Shown: positions 1 to 8,954, counted from the stretch's first letter. The stretch: 64,000 nucleotides of DNA from Lachnospiraceae bacterium (GCA_015057435.1 SVEJ01000010.1:1-64000); one strand, 5' to 3'. Made by a program: numbers and translations. The notes: a model not told the origin generated them from the sequence alone.

Positions 1-164
1 GTACTTAACGAAACCAACTTGTTGGTTGAGTTTTAGTACTCACTGCTATAAACGTTCTCTTGAAAATCTTTTAGAATTTTCAGGGTTGTTTTGTTGTTTA
101 ATCTTCATTCAGTTTTCATTGTTCTCGTTGCGTTTTGCTCGAATTTAGCGCCGCAACAGTGATA
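1..164 (-). other. Leader region, probably of an rRNA operon lying beyond the left edge
   Basis: Read on the minus strand this untranslated stretch follows a strong promoter. It contains a boxA-like segment at 126-106 (GAACAATGAAAACTGAATG), resembling the TTCTTTGAAAACT segments that precede 16S and 23S genes in Firmicutes. The last bases of the strand in the window (GGTTTCGTTAAGTAC) resemble the start of a 23S rRNA or a processing stem. The rRNA itself is not in the window, so this is inference from promoter strength and the boxA-like motif. Confidence 0.4.
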
Positions 165-193
165 ATATTATCACATGGTATTTTCATTGTCAA
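165..193 (-). promoter_or_regulatory. Strong sigma-A promoter reading out of the window
   Basis: On the minus strand a perfect -35 TTGACA (193-188) is followed by a 17-nt spacer and the -10 TAATAT (170-165), preceded by TGTGA. No coding region follows within the window, which fits a promoter for a stable RNA operon downstream. Confidence 0.7.
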
Positions 194-222
194 CACCTTT
201 TTCCAAAAAAATTTCTACATTT

Positions 223-927
223 TTAGAGGAACAAAACGCGAGTCAAATCACCCACAATATCTAGTATTAAATTGTTGTCGTACAACAATTTCAAGAGTGG
301 AATTTGACGAATAGATGCTATCATTTCATAACTAATGGAAGATGCACTAGTGACAGAAAGTAGCAAAAATAGAATCCAGATTAGAATTAGTCCCTGAATC
401 ATGCCAAGTACTCCACCACCAACTTTGTCCAGAGAACGGACAATCGGTAATTTCGTTAAGCCGTCAGCAACCTTTCCTAACGTCGCAAAGAAAACGCGCG
501 CAATAACAAGCAGTGACAAAAACACAACTGCATTTATTATTACAACTGCTATAGATTTTGCAATATATTCATAGACACCCGTCGCCTGTAGTGCCGAATA
601 CATTTCTGAATTATTATTATCCAACATATTAGATTTGAGTGTCTCCGGAATAGCCAACTCACGAATCACTTCTATCTCTTGCGCTTTCGTGGTCTCTTTC
701 ATTTTATCATCAAATCCTAACTCTTCTGATATATATGATGCGATTACTTCATCAAGCTTAGTATGCTCTTGCACATATCCACTGACACGCGGTGCAACGT
801 ACAATGCTAACATAATACTTACGATCAAGCCTGCAACAGACAATAAAACTTTCAAAAATCCTCTTGCCCATCCAATCACAACACATATTAAAAAAGCTAT
901 TCCAATCACAATGCAAATCCAATCCAT
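223..927 (-). CDS. CvpA family membrane protein
   Basis: The 234-residue protein has the layout of the CvpA (colicin V production accessory) family. Two N-terminal membrane helices lie at about 4-22 and 26-46, then a charged extracytoplasmic or loop segment at 47-118, then helices at about 122-150 and 171-192. The 'lnr-GallG' type junction of the family is visible as SLDKVGGGVLGMIQG at 165-179. CvpA proteins are inner-membrane proteins of poorly defined function, linked to envelope homeostasis. AGAAGGA lies 6-7 nt before the ATG. The start is only two bases beyond the stop of the upstream gene (930-2150), so the two are probably co-transcribed. The family call rests on topology and these motifs. 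Confidence 0.8.
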   Translation of the reverse strand: MDWICIVIGIAFLICVVIGWARGFLKVLLSVAGLIVSIMLALYVAPRVSGYVQEHTKLDEVIASYISEELGFDDKMKETTKAQEIEVIRELAIPETLKSNMLDNNNSEMYSALQATGVYEYIAKSIAVVIINAVVFLSLLVIARVFFATLGKVADGLTKLPIVRSLDKVGGGVLGMIQGLILIWILFLLLSVTSASSISYEMIASIRQIPLLKLLYDNNLILDIVGDLTRVLFL

Positions 928-929
928 AT

Positions 930-2150
930 CTAATCCTTCTTTTTACCATGCGTAAGCTTAATCACTTCTGAGCCACTATCATACAACGCAATGTATCTTC
1001 TGCTAAATCCAGTCGGAATCAAATCGACCACATTCTTCGAAAAGACATGTGCAAACTTCAACTTGCCGCTGATCGTGTAGATTCTGCTCTCTGTTCCGCC
1101 GGTAAAAATAATCTCATCATTAATCAAGCGTATCTTTTCATAGTCAAAATCTATCTCTTTCGACATAATCCTTCTTCCGTTTGTATTGTACAATTCCAAA
1201 CAATACGGTGCCTCACTTTTCTCGTTATCATTCGGAACCACAACACCAATACATTCTTCGTTATAGATTACACTTCGTACTTCCTTCTCTAATACAATCT
1301 TAGCTTTTTCGCTTGGTTTTTGTCGCATAGCATAGATAATGAACTGATTATCACCAAACGCACAAATTGTATTGTTGTCCAAAAACTCAACCTTCGGAAC
1401 AATTGTTCCTTCTAATTGATATCCGCCCATCATTCGATCAGCATTCTCACTTTGACCAACCGGACCAAAATTGTATGCCGCCAGTCCGTTTTTCACCGCA
1501 ACTCCATCTAGATATAAATAAGAAGAGAATAATTTTTCACCATCATCTGACAAGTCGATGTCCATCGGATACCCACTTTTATCAATCGTCGTCTGAATCT
1601 CCGATATCGGATCGCCATTCTTATCATACAAATTAATAAAATTCTCTTTTTCACTTTCTAAAATAACAGCAAACGTTCCCTGGCTTGCTACCGCAATATC
1701 ACACACCTTATGCGGAAGCGTTGTAGAACTCACTTTTCCTTCTGCATTAAAAACATATACATCGTTTCCGTTCAAATCGGCAATTGCAATATATTCTCCG
1801 CATGCGTCTGCTTTTGGCATTTTCATCGCAAAAGTTTCATTCCAAACAGCTTCTCCCTTTTCATTCACATATGTCGCACCATCTTTGCTATATTTCAACA
1901 AAGAATCCTTATAGTTAATGTAATCGATCATTGAAGAATTCTGTACACCCGTCTCCTCAACAACTTCATATGAATTGTATGTGCCAAGAGAAATAAATGC
2001 TCTTATCACCAACACAACCAATACAAGCACAAAAACGGCAACCACACCTCTTGCAATTGCCAATCGATTCTTTTTCCATTGTTCCATTAAAGTAGCTTTT
2101 TCAACTTGCGCAGTTTCCTCCACGCCTTTTATCATCGTAAACTTTCTCAT
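930..2150 (-). CDS. Membrane-anchored beta-propeller-like protein (DUF5711-like)
   Basis: With the ATG at 2150 the protein is 406 residues. It has a short cytoplasmic N-terminus, one membrane helix at about 31-54, and a long extracytoplasmic part. That part repeatedly alternates short beta-type segments such as GEYIAIADLNGNDVYVFN and FTGGTESRIYTISGKLK, like a WD40/PQQ-type propeller. It resembles the DUF5711 proteins of Clostridia, whose function is unknown. The reading frame extends further upstream through a TTG at 2192, but GGAAAAGG ends 8 nt before the ATG at 2150, so that start is preferred. It precedes the CvpA-like gene with a two-base gap, suggesting a joint envelope role. That role is inference. 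Confidence 0.7.
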   Translation of the reverse strand: MRKFTMIKGVEETAQVEKATLMEQWKKNRLAIARGVVAVFVLVLVVLVIRAFISLGTYNSYEVVEETGVQNSSMIDYINYKDSLLKYSKDGATYVNEKGEAVWNETFAMKMPKADACGEYIAIADLNGNDVYVFNAEGKVSSTTLPHKVCDIAVASQGTFAVILESEKENFINLYDKNGDPISEIQTTIDKSGYPMDIDLSDDGEKLFSSYLYLDGVAVKNGLAAYNFGPVGQSENADRMMGGYQLEGTIVPKVEFLDNNTICAFGDNQFIIYAMRQKPSEKAKIVLEKEVRSVIYNEECIGVVVPNDNEKSEAPYCLELYNTNGRRIMSKEIDFDYEKIRLINDEIIFTGGTESRIYTISGKLKFAHVFSKNVVDLIPTGFSRRYIALYDSGSEVIKLTHGKKKD

Positions 2151-2214
2151 AATATGAACCTTTTCCAACTGGTATTTTTTCCTATTATACAATATTTTTC
2201 AAAAACCTACTACC

Positions 2215-3327
2215 CTAATTTACTGTCGGTATTACAATTCTGTCTCCTTCTCTTATTTCATCTGCCTCACCAAAGCCATTTGCCTCCATTAACTCAGCAA
2301 CATAACCGACAGAATTATACATTTTGAAACTAATAGAAGATAACGTATCTCCGCTTTGCACAATATAATAATTCGGCAAATCAATCGCGCCTTTTTTTAC
2401 AGCGGACATCGTTGCCTCTTTCTTTTCTTCTCCATCTTGTCCGGTTGCTTCATTTCCTTTGCGTATCTTTACTTCATATGCTCCATACGTTTCCTCGGTT
2501 GTAACAATACCTGATGCCATCAGTTTCATCTCCAATTTTTCCAGCATTTTATAATTACTAAATACACCTATACCCAGTGCAAGCACAGCTACAGTCAATC
2601 CGCTCATCATTCCATAAGCAAATCTTCCCATTCTTTCCGTTTTTCCATAGCGTTTTTTCTCTCCCATTATTCTTCTGTAATTACGTAGCACTTCTTCATC
2701 TTTTTGTTCAACCTCACTTTTTTCACTTCTTTCTCCCACAACTCTCTTCTCTACCATATAGTTTTGCATCGCTTCATTTCTTGCATAATACACATAATAA
2801 CCACTTTGTCTTCTCAGATAATCTTTTTCCGTCATATAGAAAGCCTCTTCTCCCTCTAAGGCATCCATAACATATAAAACCTTGTTATCTCCCGGAAAAT
2901 TATCAACATGCAACTGAACAATCATATCATTAACCATTGTTGAGAAACCCATCCTGGATAAAAACCAACCCACAACCTCTAATTCCGGAAAATAGGTCTT
3001 CACTTCCTGATATATTGCACTCCACGTATCTCCATCAAATGTTGTTGACTCCAAATCCAGCTCAAGATTTTGTGCAGGTAACGCACCACTAATGAATAAA
3101 ACATCTCCCTTCTCTCCCCGTTGCGTTTCTCCCAAAAGAATTGCACCTCTCGCATATATAGAATTCGGATTTGCCAACTGGTTCAGATATGTCATGACAT
3201 AATCTTCAATATAAATCCGCTTATTTCCTGATGGTGCTCCAATCTGCCTTATATTCTTAGGCAGATTCACTCCTTCAAAAACATTTTCCTCTGTCTCCTT
3301 CATTGCATCGTACACAACCTCTACCAT
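2215..3327 (-). CDS. Single-pass membrane protein with N-terminal MPN (JAMM-like) pseudo-protease domain and C-terminal LysM
   Basis: The protein has about 370 residues. Residues 35-185 look like a JAB1/MPN fold: IYIEDYVMTYL, GAILLGE, then VVGWFLSRMGF at the place where active JAMM proteases carry GWYHSHPGF. Both metal-binding histidines are therefore replaced (L and R), so a catalytically inactive domain is expected. A basic and acidic linker follows, then one membrane helix at about 235-258, then a C-terminal LysM domain (about 320-370, YYIVQSGDTLSSISFKMYN to EGDRIVIP). LysM binds peptidoglycan glycan, so the C-terminus is presumably outside and the MPN domain inside. AAAGGA is followed directly by ATG at 3336, but spacing favours the ATG at 3327. 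The function is unknown. Confidence 0.72.
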   Translation of the reverse strand: MVEVVYDAMKETEENVFEGVNLPKNIRQIGAPSGNKRIYIEDYVMTYLNQLANPNSIYARGAILLGETQRGEKGDVLFISGALPAQNLELDLESTTFDGDTWSAIYQEVKTYFPELEVVGWFLSRMGFSTMVNDMIVQLHVDNFPGDNKVLYVMDALEGEEAFYMTEKDYLRRQSGYYVYYARNEAMQNYMVEKRVVGERSEKSEVEQKDEEVLRNYRRIMGEKKRYGKTERMGRFAYGMMSGLTVAVLALGIGVFSNYKMLEKLEMKLMASGIVTTEETYGAYEVKIRKGNEATGQDGEEKKEATMSAVKKGAIDLPNYYIVQSGDTLSSISFKMYNSVGYVAELMEANGFGEADEIREGDRIVIPTVN

Positions 3328-3571
3328 ACCGCTCATTCCTTTCTCACGTTTATCATTTATTCCGCATCATCTTGCAATTAATATCTTTTATCTAAATTAT
3401 CACGTGAGAATTGCTTATCATGTCTAAACATGTACACTCTTTTTTGAAATGTTCGCAATATACGGATATTTTCCCCATTAATATATATTTTTTGACATAA
3501 CTTTTTTGTCTAAAACAGGCTCACTCAGTCAATACTTCACATAGAATAACTAGAAGGTGGAGGTTTTTATT

Positions 3572-4135
3572 ATGACCAACTATTACTTCAATGCATTTGA
3601 CGAAAAGGCAAGTGCCCAATTGAGCAATCAAATAAATGATACTTTGAAAATCAAAAGACTTTCCAAACAAGATATTGTCATCTTATGCATTGGCACAGAC
3701 CGTGCAACCGGTGACTGTCTCGGGCCCTTAGTCGGCGAACATCTAAAAGATATGCTCCCGGCACTTTCTGTATACGGAACATTAGAAGCACCTATACATG
3801 CTCTTAATCTCGAAGATACAATCGAAAACATCCAGGCCAGGCACAAAAATCCTTTTATCATAGCTATAGATGCTTCTTTAGGTGTCAGTGACCATATCGG
3901 CTTTGTAACATTAAGCCATGCTCCGCTCCATCCCGGAAAAGGCGTCAATAAAAAATTGCCTGCGATAGGAAATATCTCTATCACAGGCATTGTAAACGTT
4001 GCCGGTTTCCCAAGTTCTATTCTATTACAAAGTACCAGACTATACACTGTCATGGCATTAGCCAATTGCATCAGTAATGCAATTGCAAACTCTTACATCG
4101 GAAACAATCAAACATTTTGCTTTGAGGCAATCTGA
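3572..4135 (+). CDS. yyaC: YyaC-family spore peptidase homologue
   Basis: The 187-residue protein matches the YyaC (DUF1256) family. These proteins are sporulation-associated and structurally related to the germination protease GPR and HybD-type peptidases. Visible landmarks are the nucleotide-like N-terminal strand IVILCIGTDRATGDCLGPLVG, the acidic IIAIDASLG, PGKGVNKKLPAIGNISITG and NVAGFPSSILLQSTRL. The frame opens at a GTG at 3557, but AGGTGGAGG (3555-3563) sits 8 nt before the ATG at 3572. The gene is divergent from the LysM gene and ends exactly where the convergent coiled-coil gene ends. Its presence suggests a spore-forming ancestry. Confidence 0.85.
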   Translation: MTNYYFNAFDEKASAQLSNQINDTLKIKRLSKQDIVILCIGTDRATGDCLGPLVGEHLKDMLPALSVYGTLEAPIHALNLEDTIENIQARHKNPFIIAIDASLGVSDHIGFVTLSHAPLHPGKGVNKKLPAIGNISITGIVNVAGFPSSILLQSTRLYTVMALANCISNAIANSYIGNNQTFCFEAI

Positions 4136-5251
4136 CTATCTACCGGAACCTTTATAAGCTGCAATTGCTTCAGAAACTGTCTCAGCCGTTCCGTCTTCCA
4201 TTAAGGATATCAAGTCTGCCACCTTCGCCGGCGTACAGAAATCTTTACCCAGAATAGCTCCGTAGTTATTAGCAAGCGCAATCGTGGAAGCTTTGATATC
4301 CTCTTCTAAAACAGTCATATCCTCTTCTAATTGCTCAATGTCATCTTTCATGCGCTCAAGCTTTGCCAAGCGTCTATCATTCACCTCTTCTGTCAGCACT
4401 TGCTTTGTCTCATTTTCAAATACAGTCATTGCTTCCTGTTTTTCATTGCTGATATCTCTTAATTGCTCATCTAATTCCGCAAGCTTATCGTCATATTTGT
4501 CTAATCCGTACTGGCTATCATCCTTATCCTTGTTGATCTTGTTCCGGATTGCACGCATCTGCCTTTTGTTAGCGGCTATTTTATCTTTTATCACTCTTCC
4601 TTCGCGCAAAGTTTCATAATGTTTTAATTTCACGCCATTCAGGATTAACACATACACAAATGCCAAGACAAACACGGTAGTAGATACAGTTAGCACGCAT
4701 AACAACGTGACAAATTTGCTTCCCTTAAAAAATATACTTGCTGACAGCCAGTACATAAGCGCCGGCACTCCAACAAACATCAGAACAAAAACAACTAAAA
4801 ACAACAATATCTCAAGAATACGTTTTGGCATAAACAACGAGTAAAATGCATCACTTCTACAAAATGCAGGAACACGATTCGCCTTGAACAGTGTCTTCAT
4901 CTCTACCTGCAATTGTCTGTTCTCCTCTACCAAATCAGCCGTTTCCTCAGAAACTCTCTCATCCACACGCTTCGATTTTGCTTTGTCGCGCTTCACTTTC
5001 ATCTTGCGGCTTTTGCTCTTGTTATCTTCTATCTGATTATCATATACCTTTTCGATCTCATTTTTTCTTTTTCGAATCGTCGTCGCAATCTCATCCTGTA
5101 TTGATTTTTCTTCTGCCGTAATTGCTTTTTTCAGATTCTTTTCTTGATTCTTGTACTCAACCAGTTCTTTCTTTAACTGCTCGACTGCTTCTAAATCCGT
5201 CTGAACCTGATATAAGTAATCTACATTTTCATAAAATGCGTTATTCTGCAT
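4136..5251 (-). CDS. Coiled-coil protein with two central membrane helices, function unknown
   Basis: I do not recognise a family. The 371 residues start with a highly charged predicted coiled coil (about 10-120). Two hydrophobic helices follow at about 145-170 (ILEILLFLVVFVLMFVGVP) and 180-205 (VTLLCVLTVSTTVFVLAFVY). A second charged coiled coil (about 210-320) and a short C-terminal domain (GKDFCTPAKVADLISLMEDG) complete it. Both coiled coils should face the cytoplasm. AAGGAGAGG precedes the ATG. Its stop is immediately next to that of yyaC on the other strand. It lies 34 bases after the HD-domain gene and may share its transcript. Confidence 0.7.
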   Translation of the reverse strand: MQNNAFYENVDYLYQVQTDLEAVEQLKKELVEYKNQEKNLKKAITAEEKSIQDEIATTIRKRKNEIEKVYDNQIEDNKSKSRKMKVKRDKAKSKRVDERVSEETADLVEENRQLQVEMKTLFKANRVPAFCRSDAFYSLFMPKRILEILLFLVVFVLMFVGVPALMYWLSASIFFKGSKFVTLLCVLTVSTTVFVLAFVYVLILNGVKLKHYETLREGRVIKDKIAANKRQMRAIRNKINKDKDDSQYGLDKYDDKLAELDEQLRDISNEKQEAMTVFENETKQVLTEEVNDRRLAKLERMKDDIEQLEEDMTVLEEDIKASTIALANNYGAILGKDFCTPAKVADLISLMEDGTAETVSEAIAAYKGSGR

Positions 5252-5284
5252 ACATTGCCTCTCCTTCGTACGTTCTTGTGCATT

Positions 5285-6367
5285 CTACATATATTCCTTC
5301 AAAGTCTCCGGATCTACTTTTATTCGATTATCCATCGTTTTCATGATATCTCTAATCTGAACTGATTTGAACACACTGTCTAATCCCAAATCATAAATCT
5401 GGTTCTGACCAAAACCTAAAACCATTGGTCTTAGAACATCTTTCTCATTCTCTCTTAGAACCAATCCTTTTTCAGAATTGGTAAGTTCCACACATACACC
5501 CGGATACAGTACTTTGATACTGTCAAGCAAATGTTTCACCATCTCAGGAGCATACATTTCCGGATAATCTTGCAACATACGAATCGCTTGGATTTCTGTA
5601 TGCGGATCTTCATCGATTCTCATGGCTGTATATTCGTCGTATGCATTCGCAACCATCAGCACCTTCACAGCATCAGAAATGTTCGCAGGCGCATTCTTAG
5701 GCAGATATTGCAACTGGCACAATTGCATCAGCATACTCTTAACACCTGCCGGTAGATTGAACGCATTCGAAATCTTATCAATACCCGTTATAACCGCTTT
5801 TGCCACTGTATTCTGTTCCTCTTCAGTCAGATTCGCTGTCTTGCCGCGAAGTTCCGGTTTCAATGAAAGCTTTCCTAAGTCATGAAGCAATGCAGCCACA
5901 ACAACCTCCGTCTGCTCCATAATACCAAAACCTGCTCGATGCGAAATCATTGCCGCAAGAATCGCAACATTCAAAGCATGCTTGTACACATAGTCTTCCG
6001 GACTTCTAAGGTTTTGATTAAAATTGATTCTATGATAAAGCTTTCCAAACATTCGAACAAGCTCATCCGTCTGCTTCATAAGATTCTTCGGCTCCTTATT
6101 ATTCATAATAAGGTCTAAATCCTCACGTATACTAAAAACCGCCATCGTTTGAAAACGCTCAAATTCTATCTCTTCCTCACTCATCGGTGGCAACGGCTCA
6201 GCCGGCTCTAACACATATAATCCAATCAGGCCAAAATTCTTAACACTTTCAATACCCTGCTTTGTAATCTTATCATTGCGCCCATATAACAAAATACCAC
6301 GCTTATTATAGATCGGGCGCGCCAATCGCATACCCACTTTTAAGTCTTGCGCTTTTACATATATCAA
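5285..6367 (-). CDS. HD-GYP-like domain protein with degenerate active site
   Basis: The 360-residue protein has an N-terminal KAQDLKVGMRLARPIYNKRG segment, common in HD-GYP proteins, then an HD domain with H130 and HDLGK at 162-166. HD-GYP enzymes hydrolyse cyclic di-GMP, but most later signature residues are missing here. The HHExxDGxGYP stretch is replaced by MLMQLCQLQYLPKN (212-225), the usual Hp..G histidine is absent near 191, and the Asp of the vaD.yda motif is Asn241 (VANAYDEYT). It is thus probably a non-catalytic sensor or scaffold. The start is a TTG: GGGAGG lies 8 nt upstream, and the next in-frame ATG is inside the conserved N-terminus. Confidence 0.78.
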   Translation of the reverse strand: MIYVKAQDLKVGMRLARPIYNKRGILLYGRNDKITKQGIESVKNFGLIGLYVLEPAEPLPPMSEEEIEFERFQTMAVFSIREDLDLIMNNKEPKNLMKQTDELVRMFGKLYHRINFNQNLRSPEDYVYKHALNVAILAAMISHRAGFGIMEQTEVVVAALLHDLGKLSLKPELRGKTANLTEEEQNTVAKAVITGIDKISNAFNLPAGVKSMLMQLCQLQYLPKNAPANISDAVKVLMVANAYDEYTAMRIDEDPHTEIQAIRMLQDYPEMYAPEMVKHLLDSIKVLYPGVCVELTNSEKGLVLRENEKDVLRPMVLGFGQNQIYDLGLDSVFKSVQIRDIMKTMDNRIKVDPETLKEYM

Positions 6368-6410
6368 AATTCACACCTCCCAATTCAGATACTTATACTG
6401 TTCCATTGTA

Positions 6411-7124
6411 TCATTCTATGCCATAAATAGCAACGACAGATATTCCTTTTTCGACATTGTTCTCATCTTGGATTTGTGCACTTTTAGACCCATATAACCG
6501 TCCCAATGCATCCTTGTAATCCATCTGTTTCCCGTTACAGGCATATACAAATCCACTATACCATTCCCCTTTTTCTTCCTTACAAATCTTCATTATCTCT
6601 CCCATAGAATTGATATGTATTTTTTTCCTGATTCTTCCGAGCGTTTCTTCTGATTCACACACTGCATATGCATTTTGACATCTAATTCTTTTTAAACTTC
6701 CGTTCCATGTTTCTAAAAGACACAATACCGTATCGTATCTATCTTGCATCAGTATGTCTAATTCATCCAAAAAAGATATTTTCAATCCATACTCTTCAAA
6801 GAAAAACTCCGATATCCCATTTTTATCTACAGTATTCTTTTCTATATATATACTAATATCTGCGTATTTATTTTGCACGGAATAAATTATTTTTTTTATT
6901 TCCACAAATGTCCAGACTTTTGATGTCACTAAAAGCAACAAGTGCTTCCTTCCATTTTTTTGTTGTGTCCCCTCAAGGTACCTAACGATTCCTTCTACAT
7001 TGTACAGGAACTCTTTTTTTCTTAGCTCAAATTCTATCTCTTCCTGTTTCTTGTCATCTTGTTTCTTTTTTAATATGTGCAACCATTCCCGTAACTTAAT
7101 ATTGCGAATATACCTTTTTTTCAT
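6411..7124 (-). CDS. Hypothetical protein of about 237 residues
   Basis: No family is recognised. The N-terminus is very basic (KKRYIRNIKLREW and a KKKQDDKKQEE stretch), followed by an alpha/beta-like region with hydrophobic strands such as KHLLLLVTSKVWTF and YDTVLCLLETW, and a final ISVVAIYGIE. No signal peptide or membrane helix is evident. A TTG at 7127 precedes the ATG at 7124, and neither has a clear ribosome site. The gene lies 44 bases upstream of the HD-domain gene in the same direction and diverges from truA. Confidence 0.6.
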   Translation of the reverse strand: MKKRYIRNIKLREWLHILKKKQDDKKQEEIEFELRKKEFLYNVEGIVRYLEGTQQKNGRKHLLLLVTSKVWTFVEIKKIIYSVQNKYADISIYIEKNTVDKNGISEFFFEEYGLKISFLDELDILMQDRYDTVLCLLETWNGSLKRIRCQNAYAVCESEETLGRIRKKIHINSMGEIMKICKEEKGEWYSGFVYACNGKQMDYKDALGRLYGSKSAQIQDENNVEKGISVVAIYGIE

Positions 7125-7165
7125 CAATACACCATTTATCGTCTTTGCTACATTCTATGAAACAA

Positions 7166-7194
7166 ATGACAAATCATACTTTTTTTGTTATACT
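7166..7194 (+). promoter_or_regulatory. Predicted promoter of the truA paralogue
   Basis: ATGACA at 7166-7171, a 17-nt spacer and TATACT at 7189-7194, 31 nt before the truA start. Five of six bases match each sigma-A box. Confidence 0.5.
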
Positions 7195-7225
7195 TCACGT
7201 AATAAAAAAAGACGAGGTGAAGAAT

Positions 7226-7978
7226 ATGTTCGCATACAAATGCATCGTTTCATATGACGGCAGCAGATATAACGGTTGGCAAAAACAAGGAAATACATCT
7301 AACACAATTCAAGAAAAGATTGAGAATGTTTTATCCAGGATGTTAGACGAAAACATCGAGATATTCGGTTCCGGAAGAACAGATGCCGGTGTGCATGCAT
7401 TAGCACAGACATTTCACTTTCACTGTGGTTTGCACATCACTAACGAATATGATGTGCCTGATTTTTTAAGTGCTGCGAACAGTTTTCTTCCAAAAGATAT
7501 CAGAATACAAAGCATTGAAGAATGTGATCTTCGTTTTCACGCAAGGCTTAACGCTAAAGGAAAAACATATTGCTATCGCATTGACACCTCTCCTTACGGT
7601 AATCTTTTTATAAGAAATTTCTCACACCATATTCCGCAAAAATTAGATATGGATGCAATTAAAAAAGGGGCCGATTTACTTATCGGCACCCACGACTATA
7701 AAAGTTTTTGTAGCAACAAACGTTTCAAAAAATCTTCCATCCGAACAATCTATACGATTGAAATCATCGAAAAGGACGAAATAATAGAAATCTTATACCA
7801 CGGAAATGGTTTTTTATACAATATGGTCCGTATTATGACCGGAACATTAATCGAAATCGGCTTGGGCATTCGCGAGGTACAAAGTATCGAAATTGCGCTA
7901 TCAGAATGCAATCGCAGCTTCGCAGGGCACACAGCACCTGCGCAAGGCTTATTTTTAGTATCTGTCGATTATGAATAA
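7226..7978 (+). CDS. truA: tRNA pseudouridine(38-40) synthase, TruA paralogue 1
   Basis: The 250-residue protein converts U38-U40 of tRNA anticodon arms to pseudouridine. The catalytic aspartate is D53 in GSGRTDAGVHA. KGKTYCYRID, DYKSFCSNK and GNGFLYNMVRIMTGTLIEIG are further TruA landmarks. GAGGTGA at 7214-7220 precedes the ATG at 7226; upstream in-frame starts would add an unrelated tail. A second TruA is encoded at 57209-57946 in its usual ribosomal-protein neighbourhood, so this copy is the extra one. It ends 10 bases inside the convergent dusB. Confidence 0.9.
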   Translation: MFAYKCIVSYDGSRYNGWQKQGNTSNTIQEKIENVLSRMLDENIEIFGSGRTDAGVHALAQTFHFHCGLHITNEYDVPDFLSAANSFLPKDIRIQSIEECDLRFHARLNAKGKTYCYRIDTSPYGNLFIRNFSHHIPQKLDMDAIKKGADLLIGTHDYKSFCSNKRFKKSSIRTIYTIEIIEKDEIIEILYHGNGFLYNMVRIMTGTLIEIGLGIREVQSIEIALSECNRSFAGHTAPAQGLFLVSVDYE

Positions 7979-8943
7979 TGTGTTGTTCCTTCTTTCCACT
8001 CCATCAACAACCGATACAATTCATCATAATCTTCAACACGATTCACATCATCTCTAAGCTTCGAGGAATTCGGATATCCTGTTGTGTACCAAGCTACATG
8101 CTTTCTCATTTCATGGATACCTGTGAATTCTCCTTTGTAATCAATCATCATCCGTGCATGTCGAAGCATAACTTCTACCATTTCTTGAAGCGACGGTTTT
8201 TCAGGAATATATCCCTTTTCAAAATAAGTTTTCATTTGTGAAAAAATGAACGGATTTCCCTTTGCACCTCTTCCAATCATGAATGCATCACACCCCGTTT
8301 CCTCTTGCATACGTAATACATCTTGCGGCGTGTTCAGATCTCCGTTTCCAACCACCGGGATAGAAACTGCCTCTTTCACCTGTCTGATAATATCCCAATC
8401 TGCATGTCCCGAATAATATTCGCTACGCAATCTTCCGTGTACTGCAATTGCTGACGCACCATTTGCTTCTGCAATCTTAGCAATTTCCACCGCATTCACA
8501 TGTTCTTCATCAAAACCTTTGCGAATCTTTACTGTGATGGGAACCTGTGTAGCTTTTACCATCGCAGACACAATCTCACCTACCAACTTAGGCTGCTTCA
8601 TAAGCGCAGACCCTTCATTATTATTCACAATCTTCGGAACAGGGCAACCCATGTTGATATCTATAAAATCATATCCTCTTTCTTGCACCTTTGATGCGAT
8701 GTCAGCCATAATCTGCGGTTCCGACCCAAACAATTGCAACCCGATTGGATGTTCTATCTTCTCGTAATTCATAAGTGGCTCTGTATTGCGATTCTTATAC
8801 AGAATTGCTTTTGCACTTACCATCTCTGTATATAAGACGTCACACCCCTGCTCTTTGCACAACAAGCGAAAAGGCAGGTCTGTTACGCCTGCCATAGGAG
8901 CTAATATTAACTTGTTCTTCCAGTCTAATGCTCGTTTTTCCAT
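7969..8943 (-). CDS. dusB: tRNA-dihydrouridine synthase
   Basis: The 324-residue flavoenzyme reduces uridine to dihydrouridine in tRNA using FMN and NAD(P)H. It has the N-terminal APMAGVTDLPFR signature, the catalytic cysteine C100 in NMGCPVPKI, KIRKG, AVHGR, VVGNGDL and the phosphate-binding MIGRGAKGNP at the end of the TIM barrel. The helical C-terminal domain is complete. It overlaps the end of the opposite truA by 10 bases. It lies 11 bases after coaX, so coaX-dusB is probably an operon. The ribosome site before the ATG is weak (GGTGAAGA). Assignment to the DusB subgroup rather than another Dus is by general similarity. Confidence 0.9.
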   Translation of the reverse strand: MEKRALDWKNKLILAPMAGVTDLPFRLLCKEQGCDVLYTEMVSAKAILYKNRNTEPLMNYEKIEHPIGLQLFGSEPQIMADIASKVQERGYDFIDINMGCPVPKIVNNNEGSALMKQPKLVGEIVSAMVKATQVPITVKIRKGFDEEHVNAVEIAKIAEANGASAIAVHGRLRSEYYSGHADWDIIRQVKEAVSIPVVGNGDLNTPQDVLRMQEETGCDAFMIGRGAKGNPFIFSQMKTYFEKGYIPEKPSLQEMVEVMLRHARMMIDYKGEFTGIHEMRKHVAWYTTGYPNSSKLRDDVNRVEDYDELYRLLMEWKEGTTHYS

Positions 8944-8954
8944 TCTTCACCACA

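Noticed and set aside
3628-4071. Long minus-strand frame opposite yyaC
   Set aside because: It is a shadow of the yyaC coding sequence, with no ribosome site and no recognisable protein features.
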